Below are positions 33,612 to 45,792 of a DNA stretch of 64,000 nucleotides, in pieces (the first letter of the stretch is position 1; each line of letters begins with the position of its first letter). Origin of the DNA: Paraconiothyrium sp. Pb-2020 (Eukaryota; Ascomycota; Dothideomycetes; Pleosporales; Didymosphaeriaceae); contig JAJUBI010000003.1 in the NCBI GenBank assembly GCA_022419385.1, positions 4,650,001 to 4,714,000 of the forward strand, given 5' to 3'. Position numbers and translations under genes: made by a program. The notes under the pieces were generated by a model. That model saw only the letters and a program-made list of their open reading frames with translations. It did not search any database and was not told where the DNA came from.

Positions 33612-36110
33612 GCGTCTGCATCCGCCAGGATAAGAAGTCAAGCCAAGCTTCGGGTGAACTATCAACCTCCACAAACGACGCGCAACCCCACGCATTACTA
33701 CAGTCGGTCCTTATCACTCCTACAATTTCATCCCTTCGCAGTAGAGCAACTATAAATATAACAAGCTTGTTGAACCCCGATTATCATTCACTGCAATCTT
33801 TATTCCGGACGAGTAGTCAGAAGCAAGGCTCAGTCTTGACACAGCCATGAATGATCATACGCGCATAAGCAGGTACTGCGCCTGTTGTATAGACGAATAA
33901 TTATCCTGTGTACATGCGGTGCCGTCTTTGTGAGGCAGTTGAAGTCATTTCTACATACCTATGTCTTGCTCTGCTTTACTCTTTGATTCTGTACGCCCCG
34001 ACGAGCACGCTTCATCCATCCCAATCATCCCCCACCGAAGACACCAACAACTCACACCAATGCTATTCCCATAAACGTCTCCTAACAGCATGTGATCACA
34101 GTGCAACCTGAGAAAGAAGCCCCGACGAGCAGCCAGTCAGCGCGTGGTATTGCGGAGTGGCTCTTGCACTGCAATCTCTAGTCCCAACTAGCAAGCTTCC
34201 GGTCAGAGCTGGAAGAAGTTCATTGGGCGAACAGCACCCCGAGATGGTAAGCCACACCCTTAAGCTCGCCTTATTTAGAGTTCGACTAATAGCATTTACT
34301 TGCCACCCTCCACACCATTTCACTGCAATCCTTAGCCCCGACGAGCAGTTGTGCCAAGCTTCCGGTGAGAGAGACCGTGAACAGCCTCAGCCAATCACGC
34401 ATGCCCTCGCAAATGCCAGGCAGCTTATAGGCCAACCTCGTTTGAATCCTCGCGCGCCTCGTATGCACTACAATCCAGCCAGCCTGTCCAAACCACACGC
34501 AACCAACAACAATATACTGTGTAGAAAGGGCAAAATTTACGAAGTAAAAAAAGCAAAATTTCATCAGCATCAGACATATTCCAAACTGAAGTGGTGAAGA
34601 TGGAGACCAACTCGAAAAAACTGCACTGCAATCTTTAGCGCCGACGAGCATTCATCGTGCCAAGCTTCCGGTGAACGAGCCCTCAGCCTGTTCAAACCCC
34701 ACCAAAACCTCACACAAATCTCAAAACTTAGCATAGAAGAATCAATCCCTGTTAGGACCCCTGTGAGAAAAATTTGTACTATGGTCAACGACTCTTGCTG
34801 ACTTCGAAACACTTCACTGCATTCCAGCGTGCTACTGAATAAGTACGCGTATACCGTCCTAGGGGATATTCTAATCTGTGAAGTGTGATCTATATAAGGT
34901 GATTAGCTGTTATCGTTGTGAATATTTGCTACTACTCACCCGTCTTTTCGTGGGAGGTCGTGGGAAGAGATTTACACTGCAATCCCCAGCCCCGACGAGC
35001 AGTCAAGCCAGGCTTCGGGTGAGATGACATCAAATTGGGCCGGCGAACACTTCACTGCTTTCTTTAGCCCCGAAGAGCAGTCGAGCCAAGCTTCCGGTCA
35101 GGTCTCAGCCCTGAAGAATCACGCACAATACCGCACCATGGGAAGCTTCAGCCTGACAGTCGCCTGCGCCACTTCAGGGCTGGGCTTAGGTTCGGTACAG
35201 AATGAATCGGCGCGATGTGCTACAAGGGATCATCAGCACTGCAATCTCTAGCCCCGACGAACAGTCAGAGGCAAGCATGGTCTTACTATACAGAATCAGT
35301 AGAAATCACTATACAGATCGATCACACAATATACATATCTCGGAATTACTCCTCTTGTAAAGCTGCAGTGTCATTGTGAACCTCTAGATCCTTCAGCCTC
35401 ATCCCTGCTTCGTGTCGATATCATGATTACACCAAATCTCTAACTATGCCTGTTCCTGAGCTCAAAGAGCCGCATTGATCCAGCCACTCAAGGGTGGATG
35501 GATCGAGCCCATCGTGAAGCATCTCCGAAATCTCAACCCATCCCGCAGGTCCCCCGAATGACACTGCAATCTCTAGCCCCGACGAGCAGTTGTGCCAAGC
35601 TACCGGTGAGACTCCATCAGGCTGAACCCTACATATGAACTCACAGGCTCCAGAGCTCTGTAGGGGACCAATAGCACACGAAAGCAAGTGGCGCCTTTAC
35701 GCCTTGCAGATGCTCCCCTGACCTTTAGGTGCTCTAATTGGCTTCTACTAATGCTCTTCTACGAGGAGGCTGTGCTGCAAGGTTGCGAGGGTTCTGAGGC
35801 TGTGTTCCTGCACTGCTTTGTTACCCCCGATGAGCAGTCAAGCCAAGCTTCCGGTGAGAGCTGAAAGAAGTTCATTGGGCGAGTTCGCCCGTCTTGAGGG
35901 GTTCGACCAATGGCAGGAGTTCGCCCTTTTTGCGCAGTTCGTCCTTCTTGAGTATTTCACTGCTTTCTTTAGCCCCGACGAGCAGTCGCGAACCCCTGTC
36001 TCCCTTTCCCAGGCTCAACGTCGTTCCCGCCGCTTTCCACTGTCAGCCGCGCCTCCTGCTTCATTTTTCACCAATCTTCGCTGCAAGCTCCAGCATTGGT
36101 GAGCACTTGA
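33612..36110. repeat. Cluster of ~10 dispersed 50-nt repeats with an exon-like 29-nt core
   Basis: The unit is CACTGCAATCTCTAG, then a 29-nt core beginning CCCCGACGAGCAG and ending CCAAGCTTCCG, then GTGAG. Clear copies, all on the plus strand, start near 34097, 34167, 34321, 34624, 34975, 35053, 35237, 35562, 35811 and 35958. Partial or diverged ones lie near 33636, 33790, 33995, 34815 and 36079. Spacing is irregular (70-350 nt) and the spacers differ, except that two copies share GAAGAAGTTCATTGGGCGA downstream (34210, 35864). Most copies keep AG directly before the core and, where complete, GT directly after it. One frame of the core reads SPDEQ...QASGE. I do not know this element. Confidence 0.8.
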
Positions 36111-36272
36111 GCTAACTCTATCTGCCATTGCTGTTCCTAAAATGGGTATATCCTCTCAACCTCTGCTCCCCTCTCCCACACTGTCTCACCAGCAGTCAAG
36201 TCAAGCCCAGTCCTCTTCCCTCCCCTCCCTTCCTCAATCTCCACACCAGCCACAAGCTCTAGAAACCCACCC

Positions 36273-38092
36273 CTATGAACTCCTCCTCCCATACGGCTCA
36301 AACGGAAACACCGCCGCAATCCCCGCCATAACCACATACAACGCCGCACAGATATAAATCGGCACCGCGGTCCCCGTATCCGCATACGTCGCGATCACCG
36401 CGCTTAATATCCCCATAACCCTATTCCCACTAACCGCCAACCCGTTTCCCGTCCCGCGATGCGCAGACGGCAGCACCTCAGGCGTGTACGCGTACAGCGT
36501 GCCGTAGTAGATGTTAAGGCAGAAGTTGATGATACATGTGAAGGCTGTGTTTTGAGTTTCGGATCGGACCTGAAGTATATTAGTATATAAAGAGAAGAGA
36601 AAAGAGGGGAGGGAAAAGGGGGAAAGGGGGGAAAAGCGTACCTGCGTATACGCGAAGAAAAATACACATGTGACCAACGCGCCGACGACCATGGTGTACT
36701 TGCGGCCCAGCCAGCGCCGGCTGCACATCCACCCCGCGAGCACGGGGCCCCAGATGCCGCTGAAGTTTACAAGCGCGTAGTTGCGCCAGGTGATGTAGGC
36801 GCTTTTCTGGCCGAACTGCGCGCCGCGGGAGGCGAGGTATTGGGGGAGGAAGACGTTGTAAAGGGGGTAGGCGAGGCCGATTAGGACCCAGGAGAGCCAG
36901 ATTAGAGACGTGGAGCAGCCTATTCTGCGGGTGGCGAAGAGGCCTTTTAGATGGGTGCCGACCTCGGCGGGGCGCCATTTGCTGCCGGTGCGCTTGGAGG
37001 TGATGGTGCCGCAGGCGATCATCTGGGCGAGGGTGAGGGAGCAGGGGCGGTTGTACTTGTTTGCGATGAAGAGGAGGGTTTCGACGGCTTCGGCGTCGCG
37101 GGCTTCGCCGATGAGGAATTTGGGTGTTTCTTTGAGGCGGATGACGGTTATGCGGGCGAGGGACATGAGGAGGACGAGGGCGCCCGAGGTGAACCAGACG
37201 TAGCGCCAGCCTTTGTTGTTGGCGTAGGTGCAAGGAGCAGCGTCGGGGTTGACGGAGGGATCTTCACAGGAGAAATTCGGGATGAAGGCCCAGGCGAAGA
37301 AACCTGCGATGAGCTGGCCGATGCCTGGGTTGCGTTAGCCAAAGAACCTCACTGCCTCAGACACTGGAATGTGTGAGGGAAAAGCTTGGAAGTATGCCAC
37401 GCACCCCACCAGCACGCCATGAGCGTAAGCATCCATTGCTTGTTACTCGGCAGATACTCCAGAAACACCGCCGTGTCAAGCACCAAATTCCCCCCTCCTC
37501 CGAAACTGCTCAAGCACACGAACAACCCAAGCACAATCCAGTTCGGACTGCTCCCCGCCACGATAGCAAAGATAGAGCAGATCATCAAGCTCACGTTGAA
37601 CGCGAACTTCCTGCCGATAATGTCTGCAGTGATACCTATCTCCTGTCAGTTTCCTATCTCAACTCCCCCACCCTCCGGCCGAAGTCCCTCCTTTATCCCA
37701 CAGGAAGGGAGAATCTCACCCCAGAAGCTCGCACCCGCCAACATGCCCACATAGGCCGCGACCGTCAGCCCGTTCGCCCACCCAGGATGGAATTCTAGCG
37801 CCGCCTTTCCCGCGATGATACTCTGGATGAGCAAGATCAGGCTGTCCACGGCGTACCCGAAGCCATTCAGCACGAATAGCTTCCACTGATAGGGCGTGAA
37901 TCCGATCTCGTCGATGGCATTGTTGACGAGGTGCATCTTCGCATTGAGGACGGGATCAATATGCTCCTGCGAGAGGATGTCGCCCCTTCCGATAGAGGGC
38001 GCATCGCCAGTCGCGGTCTCGAGGTCGCGTGCAGGGTCGCCGTGCTTGATGCCAGGCTTCTTTTCGGCTTCGGTGGGAGGAGTCGACGCCAT
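36273..38092 (-). CDS. Major facilitator superfamily transporter (SV2/sugar-porter-like)
   Basis: Four exons (38092-37720, 37635-37405, 37324-36642, 36569-36273) give 527 residues. A hydrophilic N-terminus of ~65 residues leads into FTPYQWKLFVLNGFGYAVD and about twelve helices. The first-half signature ITADIIGRKFAFN (DxxGRK type) follows helix 2, and WLGRKY appears in the second half. FGGGGNLVLDTAVFLEYLP and TPEVLPSAHRGTGNGLA are typical of fungal SV2/SVOP-related and organic-solute porters. Plasma-membrane location is likely; the substrate is unknown. The third intron (36570-36641) is 72 nt with no in-frame stop, so retention would insert 24 residues. Removing it gives FFAYTQVRSETQNTAF. Confidence 0.88.
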
Positions 38093-39141
38093 GGTGATGG
38101 CAATAGGTTGTGTTGTAGTATTGTCAATGCGTGAAGCTGGTCATGTATGCGACTGCGATGTCCCCAGCTCTTGAAGTGAAGTCGGCCGTTCACAATTGCT
38201 GCGCTCTGCCAGAAACCCGCAAACGCGACACTGTCGATTCGCGCGCGGGCACGAACAGCTTTAAAACCCCAGTCGCCAGGACGCGGCAAAGGCAAAACCC
38301 TTCGCCGCGGGTTCGCGCGTGTCCCAAGTCTCTTGTACGCTGCTCGTATGCATCATGCCCACGTGCTCGTGCGTTGATTGGCGCGCGCGGTTAGATCGCC
38401 ATCATCGCCCAGATTAAGGCTACCGTTGGAGCGAAGCTGCTCAGTTGCGGAAGGTGCGCGCCCGTTAGCTGAGGCTTAAAACCTCCGCAGCATGTTACCA
38501 TTGGGCGCCACGGAAGCTGTACCCAAGTAGCTAAGGTCAAATCTTGGGGAAACAGCACGACGAGGGACTTGGCGGTGCCCGAGGTGGTGAGATACGGTTG
38601 CATGGGCGCATGCCGTCACGCGGAGATGCCAAGGGCACGTACAACCAGGTTCACTGTTGATCGAGAATCAGGAGGTGGGGCGCTTGATAGATCGAGTACG
38701 ACGACTGCCCTATCAGCAACAGCAAGACTTCGAGCTCCTCAGGTTCCTGGGAGGTGTACGCAAGCCAAACCAGGCAGTCTTCGAACATGTTGTCAATGTA
38801 AGATCAGTACGATAGCTAAGACAAACTCGCGAAATCTATCAGAGCAGAATGCAGAAAACCTTCAAGTCCGTTCCGTCGTGTCCATGCCTCATAAAAGCCA
38901 ACTCTCTGTACATATGACCTGCAAAAGAACGCCATCTCGAGCGCGTGCGTACGCAAGCTACAATGTAGAATATACACATACATGACATGCTGTCAAAGTT
39001 GAATAACCTCAAAATACTCTGAACGCCGTGCCAGGGGAGTATCGGGTATTGCCCACCAGCCCCAAGTGACGCCGTAGAAAAAGAAAGAACCAAATCCCAA
39101 TAGAAGTGAGGTGCCGAAGCCGTGCTGCCGACTCTGGACTC
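38093..39141. other. Intergenic, no gene seen
   Basis: 5' flank of the MFS gene and 3' flank of the CAF-1 gene. GC-rich in its left part, without a protein-like frame. Confidence 0.45.
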
Positions 39142-41689
39142 TCATTGCTGCGTCGATGCCTGGGTCGTGGGTGTATTCTCCGTCGTGCTTACAATCGCGC
39201 TGTCGTCATTCTCCACCGATGGGAAAGTGACCGGTGTAGGAGCGATTCTACGCTTCTTCGTCCCTCTGCCCTCCTCGGCCTCGGGCACAGCTTGCAGGTC
39301 TCGTTTCTTGCGCGGCGACACATTGTCTTCGCGCTCCGACTCGCTCCCTCTTCGCAGACCACCAGCTCCTCCAGGAACCCCGCTAACAGAGCTGCTCGCA
39401 CTATGAGTTCCGTGACCGTGAGCTGGCGTCAGAGGTGGTGTGAACATAGGAACACCCCCTACGGCTCCTGAATTTGCTGCGGCCAAGCTAGGCACTGCCG
39501 ACATAGAAGGCGTAGGGGCATTCATCACACCCATATCACCCGCGCCCGGTGCGAACGATGACGCTGTTGCAATGCTTGAAACCGAGTTGCTTCGAGTGGG
39601 ACTGCCTGGCCTTGCAGGTACGAAGGAGCTCGGAGACGCCGGAAAGCCCGCTGATGGCTGCCTAGTCATCGCAGGTGCTGTTGCTGTACTCGACGCTGGT
39701 ATATTTGAAGTCGTGGGTGTCTGAGTGGGCGTAGTGTTATTGGATGCCCGCGATGCTGCAGTGTCGATTGAGGGGGTATGCGAATGTCGCGATTCCTTTG
39801 CCAGTGGTCCACTGTACTTCTCGCCCAGCTCGCCTGGAGCGAACGTCAAGGACGAGCAGAAGCCATCGGAAGAGCTCATCAGCAACGTAGATCCATCACT
39901 CGACCTTGGAATAGTTAGCATCCCTTCACATCAACGGATCAATCCAACTTACCACGTGAGATCAGTAAAAGTAGCGAAGTGCAAGTTGCTAACGATGCAC
40001 AACGGCTTTTGCTGCTGCGTGTCGTAAACGTGCACGGCATCCTGTGTTGCCACGGCATATATCATACGGTACGGCAAACTGAAGGCCGAAACTGGACCAG
40101 GGGGCGGGTTGCCTGACGCCCCAGCATCGCTTTCTGTCGGCTTCGGGGATGCAGCAGCCATGCTTGGCGAGGGCGAGGGTGCGCTGGTCAGCGGCGGAGG
40201 ATCCATCGATGCGTACGAAGTGGGCGCTTTTGATGGCAGAGCGGGCTCAGGCAGTGCAAGAATCTCATCATCTGCGGACGAGGTGTCGATCGTTATTTGC
40301 TTAGTGAGAGGATGGGTTTGACGGAGGGTGTAGTAAATGGGCGAGCACCGCACAGCTACGGATGGCTTCTTGTGTCCGGGCAGATATGCAACAGGCGGTT
40401 TGTTCAGTCCGCCTCGGGTGTAAATGTACACAGTGTTGGTGATGTCCTCGGTGGTCTTGTTCGCATCTGCAAACGACGGCAGCACGGTCTTGTACTGGCC
40501 TGCAGGGGTAAACAGCAAGCTCCCGTCTGGCGCGAAAGTCAAACGTCGGAAGAACGATGTGAGGGTCTCGTTGGCATATATGGGCGCATTCCTGACCCCC
40601 GACAGAGCAGGATGGTTGCCGGTCGCAAGACTGCCGATGCTGGGCGAATTCGGCATGACTGCAGGCAGAGGCATCGAAGGCGCCGGCGAAGCAGATCGCC
40701 GCACTGACGGGGATGAGCCAAACGAGGACCGGCGGCTATGCGAGGTAGGTGGTGGGTTCATCGGAAGAGCCAGTGATGGGGGAGTACCGGGTGCAGATGG
40801 GGCGGGAGAACCAGTTGTTAGAGCCGATCCATGTCCGACAAACGACGCACGACCTCCAAAGTCTGGCGGAGCAGGGCTATTCGAGGAGATTCTCCGAGCG
40901 GGAAGGTCCATTTTAGTGACTTTGCTGTGCGGATCCAGCGTGAACTCGCCATTCTTGTTCTTCAGGCTGTAGATGTGCACCGATCGGTCCGACGACTGGG
41001 TCGCAACAAACTCGTTCAGCGGATCCCAGGCTACGCCCTGCACGTAATGGCTATGTTCAGCTATTTGCCGTATCATTACGCCTGGTACTGTTTAGAAAAC
41101 GTGCATAGGGTTATTCTGGGCAGGAGCTGTACCTGTCTGAGCGTTGTATATGCGGGCCACATTGTCCATGCTCCCTGTGATGAAGAAGGCACCGTCGGGA
41201 GACCAGGCAAGGTCGTAGATTTCGGAGCCCATAGACCTGCACATGTGCTTGACCCTCCATGCTTCCTTGTCTTCGGGGCCATCGTCTCCCAGTTGTTTCA
41301 TTGGAGGGTTTTCGGAGGGTACCCATAGGAGCACGACGCCGTCATCGCTGGCGGAGGCTAACACCTCGCCTGCTTGTTGTTAGCTGCCATTCGAGGTCGT
41401 TTATGCGAAACGGTACCTTTGGGTGCCCATCGTACAACATTTACAGCTTGTGAGTGCTTCACGAGGGTGGCTAGGTAGCTGACTTTGCGCTCCTCGCCGT
41501 TGGCCTCGACCTTCCAGAGCTGCAGCTGTCAGCATCGTTCTCAGCCTTCAAACGGTATTGTTGACCTACCCTCACATTGTTGTCGCCCCCCGCCGTAGCC
41601 AATCGTCCCTTGCCGTGAGGCTCGAAGTGTGCCGAGTAGATTGGGGTGTTGTCATTGTGCCAGGACACAAGAAGCGGAGCAGCCTTCAT
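39142..41689 (-). CDS. cac2: Chromatin assembly factor 1 subunit B (Cac2/p60)
   Basis: Five exons (41689-41570, 41519-41417, 41369-41133, 41081-39953, 39904-39142) give 783 residues. WD40 repeats are visible: WHNDNTPIYSAHFEPHGKGR...TAGGDNNVRLWKV, HSQAVNVVRWAPKG...ASASDDGVVLLW, IYDLAWSPDGAFFITGSMDN, and HSHYVQGVAWDPLNEFVATQ...RSVHIYS. FTDLTWSSDGSTLLMSSSDG closes the propeller. The segment FFRRLTFAPDGSLLFTPAGQ is diagnostic of CAF-1 p60. The subunit deposits histones H3-H4 behind replication forks with p150 and p48. Long Ser/Pro-rich inserts and a disordered tail ending in a basic patch (RKKRDLQ, KKRRIAP, a likely nuclear signal) make it longer than yeast Cac2. Confidence 0.9.
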
Positions 41690-43360
41690 TGTGAACGGTG
41701 CGGCTGCTCACCAGGCGTCTGAGGAGATGGGATGTTTGTGTAGGATGTGTATGTAATCGAATTAAAGACAGAAAATGCCACGGAGGAGGCTACGCCGTGC
41801 TTGGAAACGGGCGTGCTGCGACTGGTGCGGTCGGTCGTGGACGGGTGCGGAGATGCTGCTCGCGGGTGAAGCAAGCGTAGGCGATCAGACACGGAACCAG
41901 GAGGAAGGCTGTTTGAGCACGCCGACCCGTCGCATGCCGCGTGCTGTGCTGGTATGAGAGAAAGAGAAGAGTGAATGCAGGTGCAGGCGACGGTGCTGCG
42001 GAACAATTGCTCTCAGCGCAGGCGTCCGAGTGTTCTCGGGTGGTTGGCCGGCTGGTGCTTCTTCGCTGGTCCACACGAACTGCTCGCGGGTCGCGAGCTT
42101 CGACGCTGGTGCTAGCCTCTTCGGGCCTTGATTGGTTGTTTCACCACCGCGAACGCGACCCGGCACGTCCTCCACTCTGCGCGCCTGAGAAGACGTCCCG
42201 AGCGTGTGCTTGTGCCGCCGGGGAGCCGCTGTCCTTTGCCACGCCTGGTTCCTGTCACCGTCTGTTTCAACGCCTGCCTTCTGCAATGCAGCGCTGAAGT
42301 CGGGCTGAAAGAAGCAAGCAGGCACGCAGCCACTCAGAGCCAAGGCGCGGCGCTGAGTATACTAACTGCTGCATGCGCCGCTCGTCGTGCGAGGATCGCA
42401 GACCGCCTGATGTTCGGTGAACGGGTGTCCTTGCGACTGCATGCAGGCACGCACGACGAATGAGGCTGCTCGTCCACCGGGCTGCCAGCACGCTATTCGC
42501 ACCCACGACCACAAGAGGCATGTCACTTGAGCTAGCCAAGGCGAGAGGAACCATCGGAGATGGGTTACAGTCGCAGTCTTGCAGAGGTCGACTAGGTGGA
42601 TGCGTAATAGGAACCCCAAACCTGCTGCTGCACGATTCGAGGAGCGATCGGGCCAATGCCAGCTCGTAGCGGCACTGTGACCACCCTTACATACCTGAAC
42701 GCCCCGGCGGACCTATTTGACGTGCATTTACAGCCGACGTGTTGAAAAATAGTCAATGAAACGTAAGAAAACGAGTTGTGGCAGCGTCTGTGGCTTGACA
42801 GTAGCGACAAAACCTCGATGCTGTCTCGGCCACATCGGTGAGCGACAAAAGCCCACGATTTTGCTTTGAAAGGTCGCTTTCTTCTTGCATTTGACAGCAG
42901 AATCCATGTGCGTTTCGACTTTCGATCCTCGTGGTGAGACTACAGCATAGCAATTGGTCCTCACTTCGATCCTCGCATACTGTTATGAGTCAACTCTTGA
43001 CTAAGTATCAAGTAGACGACCAGCCGACGCCTTACGCCCTGCACTTGCATAACCTTAACCCTGGAGCTGCCGTCAGCACGCCCCGGTCTTCCCACTCGCG
43101 CTCGTTGAGGCATAGAGATAGCTTCACGCGCCGACATGTCCGTCGTGTTTGGCCTGTCCAGAGCGGCTGCCGTCGCATACTGCTGTTGCCGCTGGTCCGT
43201 ACTCTGATCGAAACACCCACTACTGTTTCTATTCGAGGCTCTCACGACTCCCGCTGTGGCGCGACGATTATCCGTTTACGATTGCCGAGATTGTGCGAGC
43301 TCGTCAGCGTCCATGCAACGCTTCATCTTGGCGGATCTCAGAACCGCAGTCCGTCGCATC
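41690..43360. other. Long GC-rich intergenic region
   Basis: 1.67 kb between the CAF-1 start and the RWD-gene stop. Many frames are open because the region is GC-rich, but none has a motif, coherent composition or splice structure that I trust. Confidence 0.45.
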
Positions 43361-44071
43361 TTATTTTATCCCCACCGCCTTCAGGAACTCATCCCGCCTC
43401 TTCTCGTCCTGCAGCCCTTTGACTACTTCTGACATCGTCTCCACCTCCCGGATCCCGGTGCGGTGTTCGAATTTCCATTGCTCAGCCTCCTCGTACCGCA
43501 TCTGGAAAGCTTGCCAATTCTCTGCCTTCAGAGTATTAACGTGTTCGGTGACAGCTCGAGCGGGACCGGAGAACAACATGACGCCCGGATAGCCTGGTTT
43601 GGTAATGCCAGATATCGATGTCGGAGAAAGCGCAAGTTTGCGTTTGGACAGAGCGAGGAGGTGATGCAACCAGATGATGACCGTCTTGTTTGGTGCAGGT
43701 ATATTCGAAGTGTTGGAGCACGCCTCGGCGTCGTTTTCCTTGTGGACAGCGGCACTGTTCGCCTCCAGCAGACTCTGGAAGGACGCGATGATGGCGTCTA
43801 GTGCTTCTTCGCCTTCTGTGAGCCCCGAATCCTTGATCGCAGACCGCATGCGCTCCCGCACGTCATTCTTCTGAGAATCTCTGGCTCCATAGACGTCAGG
43901 GAATGCCGAGTCCGGGTAACCTTCTGGTATCCTCAACTGCAGCACTGCCCCGCCTTCCACTGTGAACTTGAGGTCGCGACTCTTGGAATCATAGGCGATT
44001 TGTTCGGGGTACATGGCCTCAAGGAGCTCCAGCTCCGTTCCAAATCGCGACTCATCATCATTTTGAGACAT
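43361..44071 (-). CDS. RWD-domain protein (RWDD2-like)
   Basis: A single exon of 236 residues. The N-terminal RWD domain has the expected E(L/M)ELLEAMYPEQ start, beta strands (LKFTVEGGAVLQLRIPEGYP) and a YPDSAFPDVYG turn, the YPxxxP signature. The C-terminal half (NKTVIIWLHHLLALSKRKLA, ITKPGYPGVMLFSGPARAV, then W/E-rich helices) matches the domain that accompanies RWD in RWDD2-type proteins. The molecular role is undefined in fungi; RWD domains mediate protein interaction. Probably soluble. Confidence 0.82.
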   Translation of the reverse strand: MSQNDDESRFGTELELLEAMYPEQIAYDSKSRDLKFTVEGGAVLQLRIPEGYPDSAFPDVYGARDSQKNDVRERMRSAIKDSGLTEGEEALDAIIASFQSLLEANSAAVHKENDAEACSNTSNIPAPNKTVIIWLHHLLALSKRKLALSPTSISGITKPGYPGVMLFSGPARAVTEHVNTLKAENWQAFQMRYEEAEQWKFEHRTGIREVETMSEVVKGLQDEKRRDEFLKAVGIK

Positions 44072-44727
44072 GCTGGGCCTATGGCAGCGATGATGTGCGA
44101 AGCTTGTGAGCTATCGCTTGGCTGCAATTTCAGTTACACAAGCGATGACGTAACGCTCGTTGCAAGCAAGCATCCATCCCACTGCATCACACTGCGAGTG
44201 ACGAATATTTATCTCATTTCTGATTGTATGTCGCAGTATAATACAATTTGATATCATTCGCATCTTTTGTGGGCGCACTCATGCTTGTATTGCGCAGAAT
44301 CCCAACATGAGCAAGATCGTCGTGCCTTACGCGGCCTCAAGTAATACAACGCGAGGCAGCCTCGTATAGGGATCCCAAGTGGAAGCTCGTACTGACCTTC
44401 GGAGCTGACATTTCTTGCAACACCTATCTGCAGATCTCAAAGCTCACCTAATATGAAGGGCGCTACGAGGACTCCACAATACGAAGGGCGGACAATTCGG
44501 GGGCTACAAAAACAGCTTGCACTAGAACACCATATAGCAAGCAGCCTCACACTTCCCAACGCGACCATCACAACTCCTCATCCCTTTAATCCCTCAACAT
44601 ACCCTCAAAAATCGAGCGCTGAAAACAGAAGTTTCGTGGCAACTCAACCTGAGATAATTCCAACCACCTTCCTCCCCTGAGGCCCGGTCGCCATTCGCTC
44701 TTTCCTAACACGAAACCGCAACACATA
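44072..44727. other. Divergent promoter region
   Basis: Between the divergent RWD and reductase genes. CT/CA-rich leader at 44560-44727. No gene seen. Confidence 0.45.
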
Positions 44728-45792
44728 ATGTCCTCCAAGAAACTCATCCTCCTATCCGGAGCAACCGGCCACATCGGCTTCCGCACCCTCCTCGTCGCCT
44801 TACGCACCAACTACGCCGTCCGCGTCGCAATCCGCAAACCAGAGCAAGAAGCCAAGATCCTCAATGCACCCTCCATCCAACCCTACCACTCCTCCCTCTC
44901 CTTCACTCTCGTCCCCGACATGGCCGCCCCAGGCGCTTTCGCCTCCGCCATCAAGGATGTCACATACGTAATCCACGTAGCGTCCCCCATCCCGCTCAAA
45001 CCCGACGTCAAAGCGCAGCTCGGAGAAGGCAAGAGCTTCAGAGAAGTCCTATACGATCCCGCCGTAAAGGGCACTCTGGAAGTTCTGCGCGCCGCAGCTA
45101 AGCAGGAGGGAGTGAAGCGCGTGGTCGTTACTGCATCGGGGAATATCCTCGCTTGCACGGTTGGCATGCTTGATTGTGCACCTACGGATATTAGACCCTG
45201 TCCTTCCGACGAGGAAGCAGATGCTGTGACAAGTCCAGGCCAGGCGTATAAGGAGAGTAAAATCCTAGCCGTTACTGCGGCGCTGAAATTCATGAGGGAG
45301 GAAGAAAGGGGGTTCGATGTGGTGATTGCGTGTCCGGGGTATGTTCAGGGTGCGCATGAGCTGGCGGGGAGCGTGGAGGAGCTGAGGACGAGTACGAGCC
45401 AGGCGACAGTCGACATCGCTACGGGAACAGACCTCGGTATGCCGCCTCTTGCGCCGCCGTTGCATAATCAGATTTGGGTGGAGGATGTGGCGAGGGCGCA
45501 TGTTGAGGCATTGAAGAGTGGGAACGTGAAGGCGAATGATGTTTTGGTGTTGAGTGGGAACGGGAAGCATAGCGCGAGTTGGGAGGAGGTTGCGAAGTTG
45601 GTTACCGAACAGTTCCAGAAGGAAGTGAAAGATAGAGTGTTGAAGCCGAAGATGGATCAGAAGGGGTTCAGTATGCCATTTGACGGGACAGGAACGCAGG
45701 AGAAGCTTGGCTTCGAATTCGCACCGGCGTCAACGTGGATCAAGGAAACGGTAGAGCAGTATCTTCAGCTGCGGGAGAAGGAAGCGGCATGA
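44728..45792 (+). CDS. NAD(P)-dependent extended SDR (ketoreductase / dihydroflavonol-reductase type)
   Basis: A single exon of 354 residues. Rossmann motif SGATGHIGFRTL near the N-terminus, DVTYVIHVASPI (typical of dihydroflavonol/cinnamoyl-CoA-reductase-like enzymes), KGTLEVLRAAAKQEGVKRVV, then the catalytic YKESK (Tyr-x3-Lys). The active-site Ser is in VVTASGNIL. WVEDVARAHVEAL is the usual downstream block. These cytosolic enzymes reduce ketones or aldehydes with NADPH, for example methylglyoxal-reductase-like Gre2 relatives. Substrate not predictable. Confidence 0.88.
   Translation: MSSKKLILLSGATGHIGFRTLLVALRTNYAVRVAIRKPEQEAKILNAPSIQPYHSSLSFTLVPDMAAPGAFASAIKDVTYVIHVASPIPLKPDVKAQLGEGKSFREVLYDPAVKGTLEVLRAAAKQEGVKRVVVTASGNILACTVGMLDCAPTDIRPCPSDEEADAVTSPGQAYKESKILAVTAALKFMREEERGFDVVIACPGYVQGAHELAGSVEELRTSTSQATVDIATGTDLGMPPLAPPLHNQIWVEDVARAHVEALKSGNVKANDVLVLSGNGKHSASWEEVAKLVTEQFQKEVKDRVLKPKMDQKGFSMPFDGTGTQEKLGFEFAPASTWIKETVEQYLQLREKEAA

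Noticed and set aside
33612..36110. CRISPR-like array
   Set aside because: The repeats are too diverged, spacing is irregular (70-350 nt), and the DNA is clearly eukaryotic with spliceosomal introns.
41690..43360. Several open frames of 60-150 codons
   Set aside because: The region is GC-rich, which opens frames by chance. None has motifs, coherent composition or splice continuity.
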